A stretch of DNA of 8,703 nucleotides, from contig CALKCV010000569.1 of assembly GCA_938083405.1 (NCBI GenBank), positions 1 to 8,703 of the forward strand, in the 5' to 3' direction. Below, piece after piece: positions 1 to 5,214 of the stretch; the stretch's first letter is position 1; every line of letters begins with the position of its first letter. Below the pieces are notes generated by a model. The model had not been told where the DNA came from. It searched no databases and saw only the letters and a list, made by a program, of their open reading frames with translations. Origin of the DNA: an uncultured Microcoleaceae cyanobacterium. GTDB taxonomy: Bacteria > Cyanobacteriota > Cyanobacteriia > Cyanobacteriales > Microcoleaceae. The position numbers were made by a program, and so were the translations under genes.

Positions 1-549
1 TTGGGAGAAACTTGGTTGGGGGCAGGTCGCGGCATCAATAATTCAATTATGTTGACTCTCGGTACCGGAGTCGGAGGGGCCATTATTCTCGACGGTAAGT
101 TATTTGTCGGGCCTCGGGGGGCCGCCGGAGAATTGGGCCTAATCGTTCTCAACCCCGACGGCCCCGAATGCAATAGCGGCAATCGCGGTTCTTTGGAACA
201 ATACGCCTCGGTTCGGGCAATTCGTCGCGCCACTGGCAAAGAACCGCGAGAGTTAATCGATTTAGCTAAAGCAGGGGATAAAAATGCTTTAGAATTTTGG
301 CAAAATTACGGGCGTTTGTTAGGAATAGGATTGACGAGTTCGATCTATATTTTGACTCCAGAATTAATTATTATTGGCGGGGGAATTAGCGCGGCGGCGG
401 AGTTTTTTCTACCCAGTATTAAAGCGGAAATCGAAAGTCGAGTTTTATCTAGTTCTCGGATGAATTTACGAATTTTAGCCGCTCAATTAGGCAATCAAGC
501 GGGAATTGTAGGCGCGGCTAAGTTAGCTTTTTCAATTATTAATTATTAA
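1..549 (+). CDS. ROK-family sugar kinase (glucokinase-like), C-terminal part, 5' end outside window
   Basis: This is the C-terminal 182 residues of a ROK protein, probably a cytoplasmic ATP-dependent glucokinase. The reading frame is open from the first base, so the TTG there is not taken as the true start; the N-terminal phosphate-binding region and catalytic DxG lie upstream of the window. Visible family marks are the second ATP-binding motif LGTGVGG (fragment residues 20-26), GELG (43-46), the CxxGxxGxLE segment (57-66), and the C-terminal IIIGGGIS and GNQAGIVGAAKLAF stretches. In typical ROK kinases GELGH and CxCGxxGC supply a zinc site. Here the His is Leu47 and two of the three Cys are Ser59 and Ser64, so that site looks lost. 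I believe this is common in cyanobacterial members but cannot verify it. A regulator role is less likely but is not excluded without the N-terminus. The gene ends in a heptamer tract, 3 bp from the convergent neighbour. Confidence 0.85.
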   Translation: MGETWLGAGRGINNSIMLTLGTGVGGAIILDGKLFVGPRGAAGELGLIVLNPDGPECNSGNRGSLEQYASVRAIRRATGKEPRELIDLAKAGDKNALEFWQNYGRLLGIGLTSSIYILTPELIIIGGGISAAAEFFLPSIKAEIESRVLSSSRMNLRILAAQLGNQAGIVGAAKLAFSIINY

Positions 550-554
550 TTGTT
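534..554. repeat. Heptamer repeat over two convergent stop codons
   Basis: AATTATT, AATTATT, AATTGTT: three period-7 units, the last with one change. The tract covers the ROK TAA (547-549) and reaches into the TAA of the opposing gene (553-555). Confidence 0.75.
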
Positions 555-975
555 AAGGCAAAGAATAGCCCGTATTTTTCTTAATAAATCCGATCAAGGT
601 TTTATATGCTTCTGAATTATGATGCGGGTTAATAACAATATCTTTCATGCTATCGGGCAACCAAAAAGTTATTCGCCCGTTGGATTCGCAAGCGAAAGAA
701 GTAATGGAATTTAGGTCTATGTACCACTCGCTGCGATCGTAACTAATGCAAATCCAGCGATCGCGATCGCCAGCGCGAGTCATTCTTCTGGTTACATATT
801 CTATTACTTGTTTGTAAGTATCTTCATAACCCCCAGCGTGGAGAATAATTGGCTGACTGCTATTAGGCAACCAAAAAGTTAACTTCTTATTAGGTTCGTT
901 AGTAAAAGCACTAATACTATCGAGATCGATTAAATAGGTGCTTCTTTCATATAATATTTTAATCCAGTACGCCAC
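553..975 (-). CDS. Hypothetical protein made of two tandem ~60-residue modules
   Basis: I do not recognise this 140-residue protein. It is an internal duplication: residues 4-64 and 74-134 align without gaps at about 39% identity. They share W-I-x-I-x-Y-x-R-S at the start, then I-D-L-x-S-I-x-x-F, T-F-W-L-P-x-S, and Y-K-x-x-I near the end. The pattern of alternating hydrophobic residues suggests beta strands followed by a short helix in each module. There is no signal peptide or membrane segment, so it is probably cytoplasmic. The start is GTG at 973-975, supported by a strong Shine-Dalgarno GAGGAGGT (979-986) four bases upstream. The gene carries an overlapping pair of HIP1 octamers (757-770), so it looks native rather than recently acquired. 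Its stop lies 3 bp from the stop of the convergent ROK gene. Function is unknown; a small binding or scaffold protein is possible but only a guess. Confidence 0.8.
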   Translation of the reverse strand: MAYWIKILYERSTYLIDLDSISAFTNEPNKKLTFWLPNSSQPIILHAGGYEDTYKQVIEYVTRRMTRAGDRDRWICISYDRSEWYIDLNSITSFACESNGRITFWLPDSMKDIVINPHHNSEAYKTLIGFIKKNTGYSLP

Positions 976-978
976 AAG

Positions 979-986
979 ACCTCCTC
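979..986 (-). promoter_or_regulatory. Strong ribosome binding site deciding a GTG start
   Basis: On the minus strand the bases read GAGGAGGT, a near-perfect anti-16S match, followed by CTT and the GTG at 973-975. This fixes the start of the duplicated-module protein although no ATG is available there. Confidence 0.75.
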
Positions 987-1250
987 AAACCTTTGATTCC
1001 TTCCAATCGATCGTAGTTTGGCAAGTCACCCGAGAGGTCTGCTCTAAAGAGTTTAATTTTTTAATAGGGAAAATTTCATAGCAACCGATGGCTCGTTTTT
1101 TCTTTACCATTGGCGAGTTACTCTACTTTATATTTTATGTTTTAACCTTGACGAGTTGCATCTAGGGTGCTGTTTGGGAAGCATATTTTTTCTACGGGCA
1201 AAGCATCAAGACGATCGATGTTATTTCCAACCAGAAATTTGTCGTCAAAC

Positions 1251-1288
1251 AACTCACAACTCACAAAAAGCAACTCACAAAAAGCAAC
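1251..1288. repeat. Heptamer tandem repeat 3' of pyrG
   Basis: The tract is strictly 7-bp periodic: AACTCAC, AACTCAC, AAAAAGC, AACTCAC, AAAAAGC, then AAC. Two unit types alternate in the second half. It lies 34 bp beyond the pyrG stop and resembles the short tandem heptanucleotide repeats (STRR) known from filamentous cyanobacteria, although the unit differs from those I know. Confidence 0.8.
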
Positions 1289-1302
1289 ATTTTTTTTGCT
1301 TT
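1281..1302. terminator. Weak AT-rich hairpin downstream of pyrG
   Basis: AAAGCAA (1281-1287) pairs with TTGCTTT (1296-1302) around an 8-base loop. Read on the minus strand it follows the pyrG stop by 20 bases. The stem is weak and the trailing T-run is poor, so a terminator role is only possible. Confidence 0.25.
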
Positions 1303-1322
1303 ATTCAAAATTGAGATGCACC

Positions 1323-3050
1323 CTAAGAATCTACCATTATTCCATTTTGCCTGCTAAATTCTGTATTATTCGACAGATCGTATTTGCCCTGGGCGATCGC
1401 CGTCTTTACTAATTCCAAAAACAATGGATGGGGGGAGCTCGGTCGAGATTGGAATTCTGGGTGAAACTGAGTAGCAATAAAAAACGGATGACCCGGCAAT
1501 TCGATAATCTCCGCCAACCGACCGTCGGGAGAAGTCCCACTAATAACATAGCCCGTTTCTAAAAACAGATTGCGATAACTATTATTAAATTCATAGCGGT
1601 GGCGATGGCGTTCGTAAACTACTTCCCGCTGATAGATTTTAAAAGCCAAAGTGTCCGGCTGAAGGCGACAAGGATAAAGACCCAGGCGCATCGTACCGCC
1701 TAAATCTACTACATCTTCCTGTTCTGGTAACAAGTTGATGACGGGATGGGGAGTTGCGGGCTCGAATTCCGCACTGTTAGCTTCTTCTAATTCCCCCTCG
1801 TTGCGGGCCCATTCAATTACCGCGCACTGCATTCCCAAGCATAATCCTAAAAAGGGAATTTTGTTAATCCGCGCGTATTTAATCGCCGTAATTTTGCCAT
1901 CTACCCCCCGCACTCCGAAACCACCAGGGACAATAATAGCGTCAACCCCTTCCAGATGGGATTCTGTGGCCTTTGGTTCCACATCCTCAGAATTGACCCA
2001 GCGTATATTGACATCTCTTCCGCAAGCGATCGCCGCATGGCGTAAAGCCTCCACCACCGACAAATAAGCATCGCTTAACTGGATATATTTACCAACTATG
2101 GCAATTTCCAGGCCTTGGTTAATTGTCTTCGAGACAATACCTGCGCTTTCTTCTCCTTCGGGACTCTTGGCATCTACTCCATCCCCAACCCGATGATAGA
2201 GACGATCTACTAAGGTTTGCCACTTACTCAGGTCTGGTTGGCGCGGATCCAGGTGCAGTAAATCTAATGCTTGGACTGCCAGTCCTTCCGTTTCCAGTAT
2301 TAGGGGGACTTCGTAAATACTTTCTGCATCTCTGGAGGTAATGACGCATTCCACTGGTACGTCGCAGAAGGAGGAGATTTTTTCTTTGAGTCCCAGAGGC
2401 AAAGGGCGATCGCAACGACACACTAATATATCTGGCTGAATGCCGATGGAACGCAACTCTTTAACTGAATGTTGGGTTGGTTTCGTCTTCATTTCCCCCG
2501 CCGAAGCGATCCAGGGGACTAGGGTTACATGGATATAAATTACGTTATTGCGTCCTACATCTTTTCTAAACTGTCGAATTGCTTCTAAAAATGGTTGGGA
2601 CTCAATATCTCCAACAGTTCCCCCTATCTCCGTAATGACAACATCGGAGTTAGTGTTTCTGGCCACGCGCTTGATTCGTTCTTTAATTTCATTAGTAATA
2701 TGAGGGATTACTTGAACCGTCCCACCTTGATAGTCCCCGCGCCTTTCTTTATTAATCACGGACTGATAGATGGCCCCTTGGGTGACGCTATTGAGGCGCG
2801 ACATCGAGGTGTCTGTAAATCGTTCGTAGTGGCCTAAATCTAAATCTGTTTCGGCCCCATCTTCGGTCACGAATACTTCCCCGTGTTGGAAAGGGCTCAT
2901 TGTCCCCGGATCGACATTAATATAGGGGTCCAGTTTGAGAATCGATACGGAATAAGAACGCGATTTCAACAACCGACCCAAGCTGGCGGCCACAATACCT
3001 TTTCCAATACTGGATACCACTCCGCCCATTACAAATACAAATTTAGTCAT
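1323..3050 (-). CDS. pyrG: CTP synthase (glutamine-hydrolysing)
   Basis: It converts UTP, ATP and glutamine to CTP in the cytoplasm, the last step of de novo pyrimidine nucleotide synthesis. The 575 residues form two domains. The N-terminal synthetase (about 1-270) has the opening MTKFVFVMGG, the ATP loop SSIGKG (13-18), the HGEVFVTEDGAETDLDLGHYERF region (56-78), the EIGGTVGDIE segment (141-150), and the K-T-K-P-T-Q-H-S region (188-195). The C-terminal class I glutamine amidotransferase has the oxyanion loop GGFGVRG (376-382), nucleophile Cys404 in GLCLGMQ, and His530 and Glu532 in FHPEF. All catalytic residues are present. It is about 30 residues longer than the E. coli enzyme, mostly in the linker and C-terminal tail. 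The start is ATG 3048-3050, where family homology begins. An in-frame ATG six codons upstream (3066-3068) is created by a repeat hairpin and is rejected. The stop is TAG. The gene holds three HIP1 octamers (1393, 2026, 2406). Confidence 0.97.
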   Translation of the reverse strand: MTKFVFVMGGVVSSIGKGIVAASLGRLLKSRSYSVSILKLDPYINVDPGTMSPFQHGEVFVTEDGAETDLDLGHYERFTDTSMSRLNSVTQGAIYQSVINKERRGDYQGGTVQVIPHITNEIKERIKRVARNTNSDVVITEIGGTVGDIESQPFLEAIRQFRKDVGRNNVIYIHVTLVPWIASAGEMKTKPTQHSVKELRSIGIQPDILVCRCDRPLPLGLKEKISSFCDVPVECVITSRDAESIYEVPLILETEGLAVQALDLLHLDPRQPDLSKWQTLVDRLYHRVGDGVDAKSPEGEESAGIVSKTINQGLEIAIVGKYIQLSDAYLSVVEALRHAAIACGRDVNIRWVNSEDVEPKATESHLEGVDAIIVPGGFGVRGVDGKITAIKYARINKIPFLGLCLGMQCAVIEWARNEGELEEANSAEFEPATPHPVINLLPEQEDVVDLGGTMRLGLYPCRLQPDTLAFKIYQREVVYERHRHRYEFNNSYRNLFLETGYVISGTSPDGRLAEIIELPGHPFFIATQFHPEFQSRPSSPHPLFLELVKTAIAQGKYDLSNNTEFSRQNGIMVDS

Positions 3051-3059
3051 TTTTAGTAG

Positions 3060-3078
3060 AACAGGCATCCTGCCTGTT
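3060..3078. repeat. Short palindromic repeat just upstream of pyrG
   Basis: AACAGGCA (3060-3067), TCC, TGCCTGTT (3071-3078) form a perfect 8-bp stem with a 3-base loop. From memory it matches a palindrome dispersed through many cyanobacterial genomes. It sits 9 bp from the pyrG start, so it would fold in the 5' leader and could affect translation. Confidence 0.7.
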
Positions 3079-3082
3079 ATCC

Positions 3083-3215
3083 GCGTGGGTTGTTAATTAG
3101 AACGTTGTTTGTAGCAATCGCGAAGAGCGATTTTTCTTCTCCTTCGTAGCAATCGCGAAGAGGGATTTCCAACAACTTCCATCGGGGTCGCTAAAGCAAT
3201 TGCTACAAACCACGC
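3083..3215. repeat. Inverted and direct dispersed repeats between the DUF3146-like gene and pyrG
   Basis: Two direct copies of a 23-bp element lie at 3111-3133 and 3146-3168. They start GTAGCAATCGCGAAGAG, have one mismatch and begin 35 bp apart. Flanking inverted pairs are TTGTAGCAAT (3109-3118) / ATTGCTACAA (3199-3208), and GCGTGG (3083-3088) / CCACGC (3210-3215). The nested arrangement looks like a small non-coding dispersed element. No gene or transposase is present. Confidence 0.65.
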
Positions 3216-3224
3216 ATTGTTAAT

Positions 3225-3491
3225 TTAAAACTTAGCGCGAATGGTAAAATAATAATCCCCACCCGCTTCTAATTGGTAATCGTATGCTTCTAAAAACCGA
3301 CCCAAAGGTTCTTGTATTAAAGCTCTCCCTCGGGACGGTTTTATTGACAAAGTTTTACCTTGTCGGAAACGCCATTGAAAATGCCACTCGAAGGAACCGG
3401 CAATTACTTCTCCTTCGATGGTGCCTTGTTGCCAAGATTGGCGAGTAACTCTTACCGTAGCTGTGGTTTCAGGCAAAGGTTTAGAACTCAC
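3225..3491 (-). CDS. Small conserved cyanobacterial protein, DUF3146-like
   Basis: The 88-residue protein resembles, from memory, the cyanobacteria-restricted family DUF3146, whose function is unknown. Features I associate with that family are the opening S-S-K-P-L-P-E-T-T-A, T-R-Q-S-W-Q-Q-G (15-22), E-W-H-F-Q-W-R-F (35-42), and the tail G-G-D-Y-Y-F-T-I-R-A-K-F (77-88). It is rich in aromatic and basic residues and likely beta-sheeted, with no membrane segment or signal peptide. The start is GTG (3489-3491), only 9 bp after the pth stop, and there is no clear Shine-Dalgarno. Translation is therefore probably coupled to pth. Adjacent position and spacing suggest cotranscription with tatA and pth but do not show a shared function. 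The family assignment should be confirmed by a profile search. Confidence 0.82.
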   Translation of the reverse strand: MSSKPLPETTATVRVTRQSWQQGTIEGEVIAGSFEWHFQWRFRQGKTLSIKPSRGRALIQEPLGRFLEAYDYQLEAGGDYYFTIRAKF

Positions 3492-3500
3492 AGTTAATTG

Positions 3501-4130
3501 TTAAATTATTATGCGACTGTTGTAGAGGCTCATTGCTTTTTCTATTCCTTCTCGCAAGCTCAATTCCATCGCCTCCACCACCAGTTCCAGAACTCTATCC
3601 ATTAACTCGGTTTCCTCTGGGGAAAATTTTCCCAAGACATAACCAATAGTCTTTTTGTCGTTACCATCCACCGCAGCATTTTTAGGGCGGCCGATACCGA
3701 TGCGAAGGCGGGAAAAATCTTTAGTACCCATAAGAGCGATCGCCGACTTCATGCCGTTATGGCCCCCTGCCGAACCAGACAAGCGCAAGCGAACCCGCCC
3801 CAATGGTAAATCCAGATCGTCATAGACGATCGAAACCGACTGGGGCGGCAATTTATACCAATCTAACACCGCCCGAATCGAACGGCCAGAATTATTCATA
3901 TAGGTTAGAGGTTTGAGCAAACGAATTTTCTCTCCTGCTGGGCCTCTACCTTCTCCAAATTCCCCTTGAAACTTACGATTTGCTGATAGAGATACCTGCA
4001 TACGGTCGGCCAGCGCGTCAATGGCCGCAAAACCGATATTATGGCGGGTGCGATCGTATTTAGGTTCGGGATTTCCCAAGCCCACAATTAACTGGGGAAT
4101 TACCAAATTTTTTGCTTGGACTTCCTCCAT
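3501..4130 (-). CDS. pth: Peptidyl-tRNA hydrolase
   Basis: It cleaves the ester bond of peptidyl-tRNAs that drop off ribosomes, recycling tRNA in the cytoplasm. The 209 residues show every bacterial Pth motif: V-G-L-G-N-P (16-21) with Asn20, T-R-H-N-I-G (28-33) with catalytic His30, the Y-M-N-N-S-G loop (77-82), Y-D-D-L-D-L-P-L-G (103-111) with Asp104, G-S-A-G-G-H-N-G (119-126) with Asn125, and R-L-R-I-G-I-G (142-148). The first 12 residues are a short extension relative to E. coli Pth, of a kind I recall in cyanobacterial enzymes. The chosen ATG (4128-4130) has no Shine-Dalgarno and lies 23 bp after the tatA stop, so ribosomes may be passed on from tatA. A shorter start is not supported by a better ribosome site. 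One HIP1 octamer lies inside the gene (3736). Confidence 0.96.
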   Translation of the reverse strand: MEEVQAKNLVIPQLIVGLGNPEPKYDRTRHNIGFAAIDALADRMQVSLSANRKFQGEFGEGRGPAGEKIRLLKPLTYMNNSGRSIRAVLDWYKLPPQSVSIVYDDLDLPLGRVRLRLSGSAGGHNGMKSAIALMGTKDFSRLRIGIGRPKNAAVDGNDKKTIGYVLGKFSPEETELMDRVLELVVEAMELSLREGIEKAMSLYNSRIII

Positions 4131-4153
4131 GATTTATTAATTTATTTGAGATT

Positions 4154-4432
4154 TTAGCTATTAGAAGAACTAGAACTAGAATTAGCATTAGTATCTTCTT
4201 TTGAATTAACAGTAATTACAGGTTCTGGTTCCGGTTTCTGAGAAGGTTTTTCTTCTATCTGCTTTGCTTCGCGTTGAAACTCGTTTTCAAAATCCCGGGC
4301 CGCATTCTGAAAGCCTTTAATTGCTTTGCCCAAACTACTGCCTATTTCCGGCAGCTTTTTGGGGCCGAATACCAACAAGGCGATTACCAAAATAACCACC
4401 ATTTCTGGGATACCGATACCAAATACGTTCAT
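4154..4432 (-). CDS. tatA: Sec-independent protein translocase subunit TatA/TatE type
   Basis: It is a component of the twin-arginine translocase, which exports folded proteins across the plasma and thylakoid membranes. The 92 residues start with one membrane helix (about 6-21, I-G-I-P-E-M-V-V-I-L-V-I-A-L-L-V). The hinge F-G-P-K-K-L-P (22-28) follows, then the amphipathic helix G-S-S-L-G-K-A-I-K-G-F (31-41), a charged stretch, and a tail ending N-A-N-S-S-S-S-S-S-N-S. The short length and lack of a long TatB-like tail favour TatA. The start is ATG 4430-4432, with AGGA (4441-4444) eight bases upstream. An in-frame ATG 14 codons earlier would add a basic, poorly helical leader and overlaps an inverted repeat, so it is rejected. 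It lies downstream of psbH and leads the probable tatA-pth-DUF3146 operon. Confidence 0.93.
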   Translation of the reverse strand: MNVFGIGIPEMVVILVIALLVFGPKKLPEIGSSLGKAIKGFQNAARDFENEFQREAKQIEEKPSQKPEPEPVITVNSKEDTNANSSSSSSNS

Positions 4433-4464
4433 AGTTTTTTTCCTATAATTTCTTAAAGCGAGGG

Positions 4465-4528
4465 AATTGGGCATAATGCTTTTTGTATGTTAGCTTTTTT
4501 CGCTATTTACTTGCGTTGATGCCCAATT
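4465..4528. repeat. 10-bp perfect inverted repeat between psbH and tatA
   Basis: AATTGGGCAT (4465-4474) is the exact reverse complement of ATGCCCAATT (4519-4528), with a 44-base loop. In the minus-strand transcript it would form a hairpin starting 10 bases after the psbH stop and ending 32 bases before tatA. It could mark the psbH 3' end or a processing site. There is no T-run typical of an intrinsic terminator. Confidence 0.5.
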
Positions 4529-4538
4529 GCCCAGTTAC

Positions 4539-4742
4539 TTACCTGGTTAGGTTAGCCCAATCTACATCAAAGCTCTCTAGCAACAGAGAAGAGTTGTAAA
4601 TTTGGAGAATGATTAACAAAAAGACGAAGAACAAGCCAATAAAAACGCTCATTAATATCGTCGTGCCCCAACCCGGAGATACTTTACCATATTCAGAGTT
4701 GAGCGGTTTTAGGATCTCTCCCAGTACTGTCCTTTGTGGCAT
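4539..4742 (-). CDS. psbH: Photosystem II reaction centre protein H
   Basis: PsbH is a one-helix thylakoid subunit of photosystem II, located near CP47 and needed for stable assembly and acceptor-side function. The 67 residues match the cyanobacterial form: a polar cytoplasmic N-terminus with M-P-Q-R-T-V-L-G and L-K-P-L-N-S-E-Y-G-K-V-S-P-G-W-G, one membrane helix (about 27-48), and a lumenal tail ending F-D-V-D-W-A-N-L-T-R. Plant PsbH is slightly longer at the N-terminus, with a phosphorylated Thr. The start is ATG 4740-4742, preceded by AAGGA (4747-4751) at four bases. It is divergent from psbN, as in other cyanobacteria and in chloroplast genomes, where the two also lie on opposite strands. 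A TATAAT box lies about 48 bp upstream. Confidence 0.97.
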   Translation of the reverse strand: MPQRTVLGEILKPLNSEYGKVSPGWGTTILMSVFIGLFFVFLLIILQIYNSSLLLESFDVDWANLTR

Positions 4743-4789
4743 AATTTCCTTTTGAGGTATTTCTACAGAATTTTTTAATGTTTCGCCAT

Positions 4790-4813
4790 ATTATAAGTGG
4801 ATAACGATCGCAA
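4790..4813 (-). promoter_or_regulatory. Candidate psbH promoter, perfect -10 box
   Basis: On the minus strand TATAAT occupies 4795-4790. Seventeen bases upstream is a poor -35, TTAAAT (4818-4813 region). Transcription would start about 40 bases before the psbH ATG. The palindrome-like TATTATA core also gives TATTAT on the plus strand at 4789-4794, so the divergent psbN promoter may share the same spot. Confidence 0.5.
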
Positions 4814-4826
4814 TTTAACAACTAAT

Positions 4827-4958
4827 ATGGAACCTGCAACAGTTCTTAGCATTTCAATAGCAGTGATTGTCGTGGCCATCACTGGTTTCTCAGTTTACAC
4901 GGCTTTTGGGCCACCGTCTAATAAATTAGCGGACCCTTTTGAAGACCACGAAGATTAA
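4827..4958 (+). CDS. psbN: PsbN, photosystem II assembly-associated protein
   Basis: This 43-residue one-helix thylakoid protein is named as a photosystem II protein, but in chloroplasts it acts in assembly and repair rather than as a stable subunit. Translating 4827-4958 gives a start M-E-P-A-T-V-L, a hydrophobic helix (about 5-26, S-I-S-I-A-V-I-V-V-A-I-T-G-F), the conserved Y-T-A-F-G-P-P-S (24-31), and L-A-D-P-F-E-D-H-E-D at the end. Length and C-terminus are those of the family. The start ATG lacks a good Shine-Dalgarno, which is common in cyanobacteria. It is divergent from psbH with 84 bp between the start codons, so the pair probably shares a regulatory region. A large hairpin follows the stop. 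Confidence 0.95.
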   Translation: MEPATVLSISIAVIVVAITGFSVYTAFGPPSNKLADPFEDHED

Positions 4959-4981
4959 AGGCCAATTGTTTCAGTTTCCAA

Positions 4982-5033
4982 GCTGACAATGGCCTGCTGG
5001 GGGCATTTTGCTTCCCAGGCCATTTTAGTCAGC
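4982..5033 (+). terminator. Large stem-loop downstream of psbN
   Basis: GCTGAC (4982-4987) pairs with GTCAGC (5028-5033), AATGGCCT (4988-4995) with AGGCCATT (5017-5024), and GGG (4999-5001) with CCC (5014-5016). Three-base bulges sit on each side, with a 12-base loop. It begins 24 bases after the psbN stop. It lacks a strong T-run, so it may be a terminator or an mRNA 3'-stabilising hairpin. Confidence 0.5.
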
Positions 5034-5044
5034 GAACATTTGGT

Positions 5045-5139
5045 GCATCCGAGAAAAGCAATTACTATGAATTTTTAATCAAGCTCAGACTCAGACTCAT
5101 CCCGAGCGTGAGTTATGGAAGCAAGCTTTTCTGGGATGC
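5045..5139. repeat. 15-bp inverted repeat upstream of aroC
   Basis: The arm at 5045-5059 (GCATCCGAGAAAAGC) matches the reverse complement of 5125-5139 (GCTTTTCTGGGATGC) at 14 of 15 positions. The 65-base interval contains tandem CAGACT copies and a small inner hairpin, ACTCA (5095-5099) / TGAGT (5109-5113). It could be a structured leader, a small RNA or a degenerate dispersed element. No clear promoter places it inside or outside the aroC transcript. Confidence 0.5.
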
Positions 5140-5214
5140 TCCCGTTAAAATTTTCAGTAAATATAGATTAAAATACAACGAATTGCTGACCTCGGATTAT
5201 AGGCAAAGCTATTA

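Larger units (their letters stand above)
976..1322. other. 347-bp gene-free gap between the duplicated-module gene and pyrG
   Basis: I find no convincing gene here. An open frame on the plus strand from about 1167 to 1412 runs into the pyrG coding region, has no ribosome binding site and gives low-complexity protein, so it is rejected. The gap holds the heptamer repeat at 1251-1288 and a weak AT-rich hairpin at 1281-1302. It also has an 8-bp inverted pair TAGGGTGC (1163-1170) / GCACCCTA (1318-1325), the right arm of which overlaps the pyrG stop codon. The part nearest 975 should hold the promoter of the duplicated-module gene, but no clear -35/-10 pair stands out. Confidence 0.6.

Noticed and set aside
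1167..1412. Open frame of 81 codons on the plus strand
   Set aside because: It runs into the 3' end of pyrG on the other strand, contains the heptamer repeat, has no ribosome site and encodes no recognisable protein.
1735..2837. Several open frames antisense to pyrG
   Set aside because: pyrG is intact with all motifs; these are shadow frames without ribosome sites or family features.
3051..3068. Upstream in-frame ATG for pyrG
   Set aside because: It lies in a dispersed palindrome, and CTP synthases begin at M-T-K-F-V-F-V.
3111..3168. Possible CRISPR array
   Set aside because: Only two direct copies with a 12-bp spacer between them, no further units and no cas genes.
4433..4474. Upstream in-frame ATG for tatA
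   Set aside because: It would put a basic leader before the membrane helix; the AGGA site fits the later ATG at 4430-4432.
5151..5174. aroC promoter (TAAAAT at 5169-5174)
   Set aside because: The -10 resemblance is in an AT-rich stretch and no -35 lies at a suitable distance.
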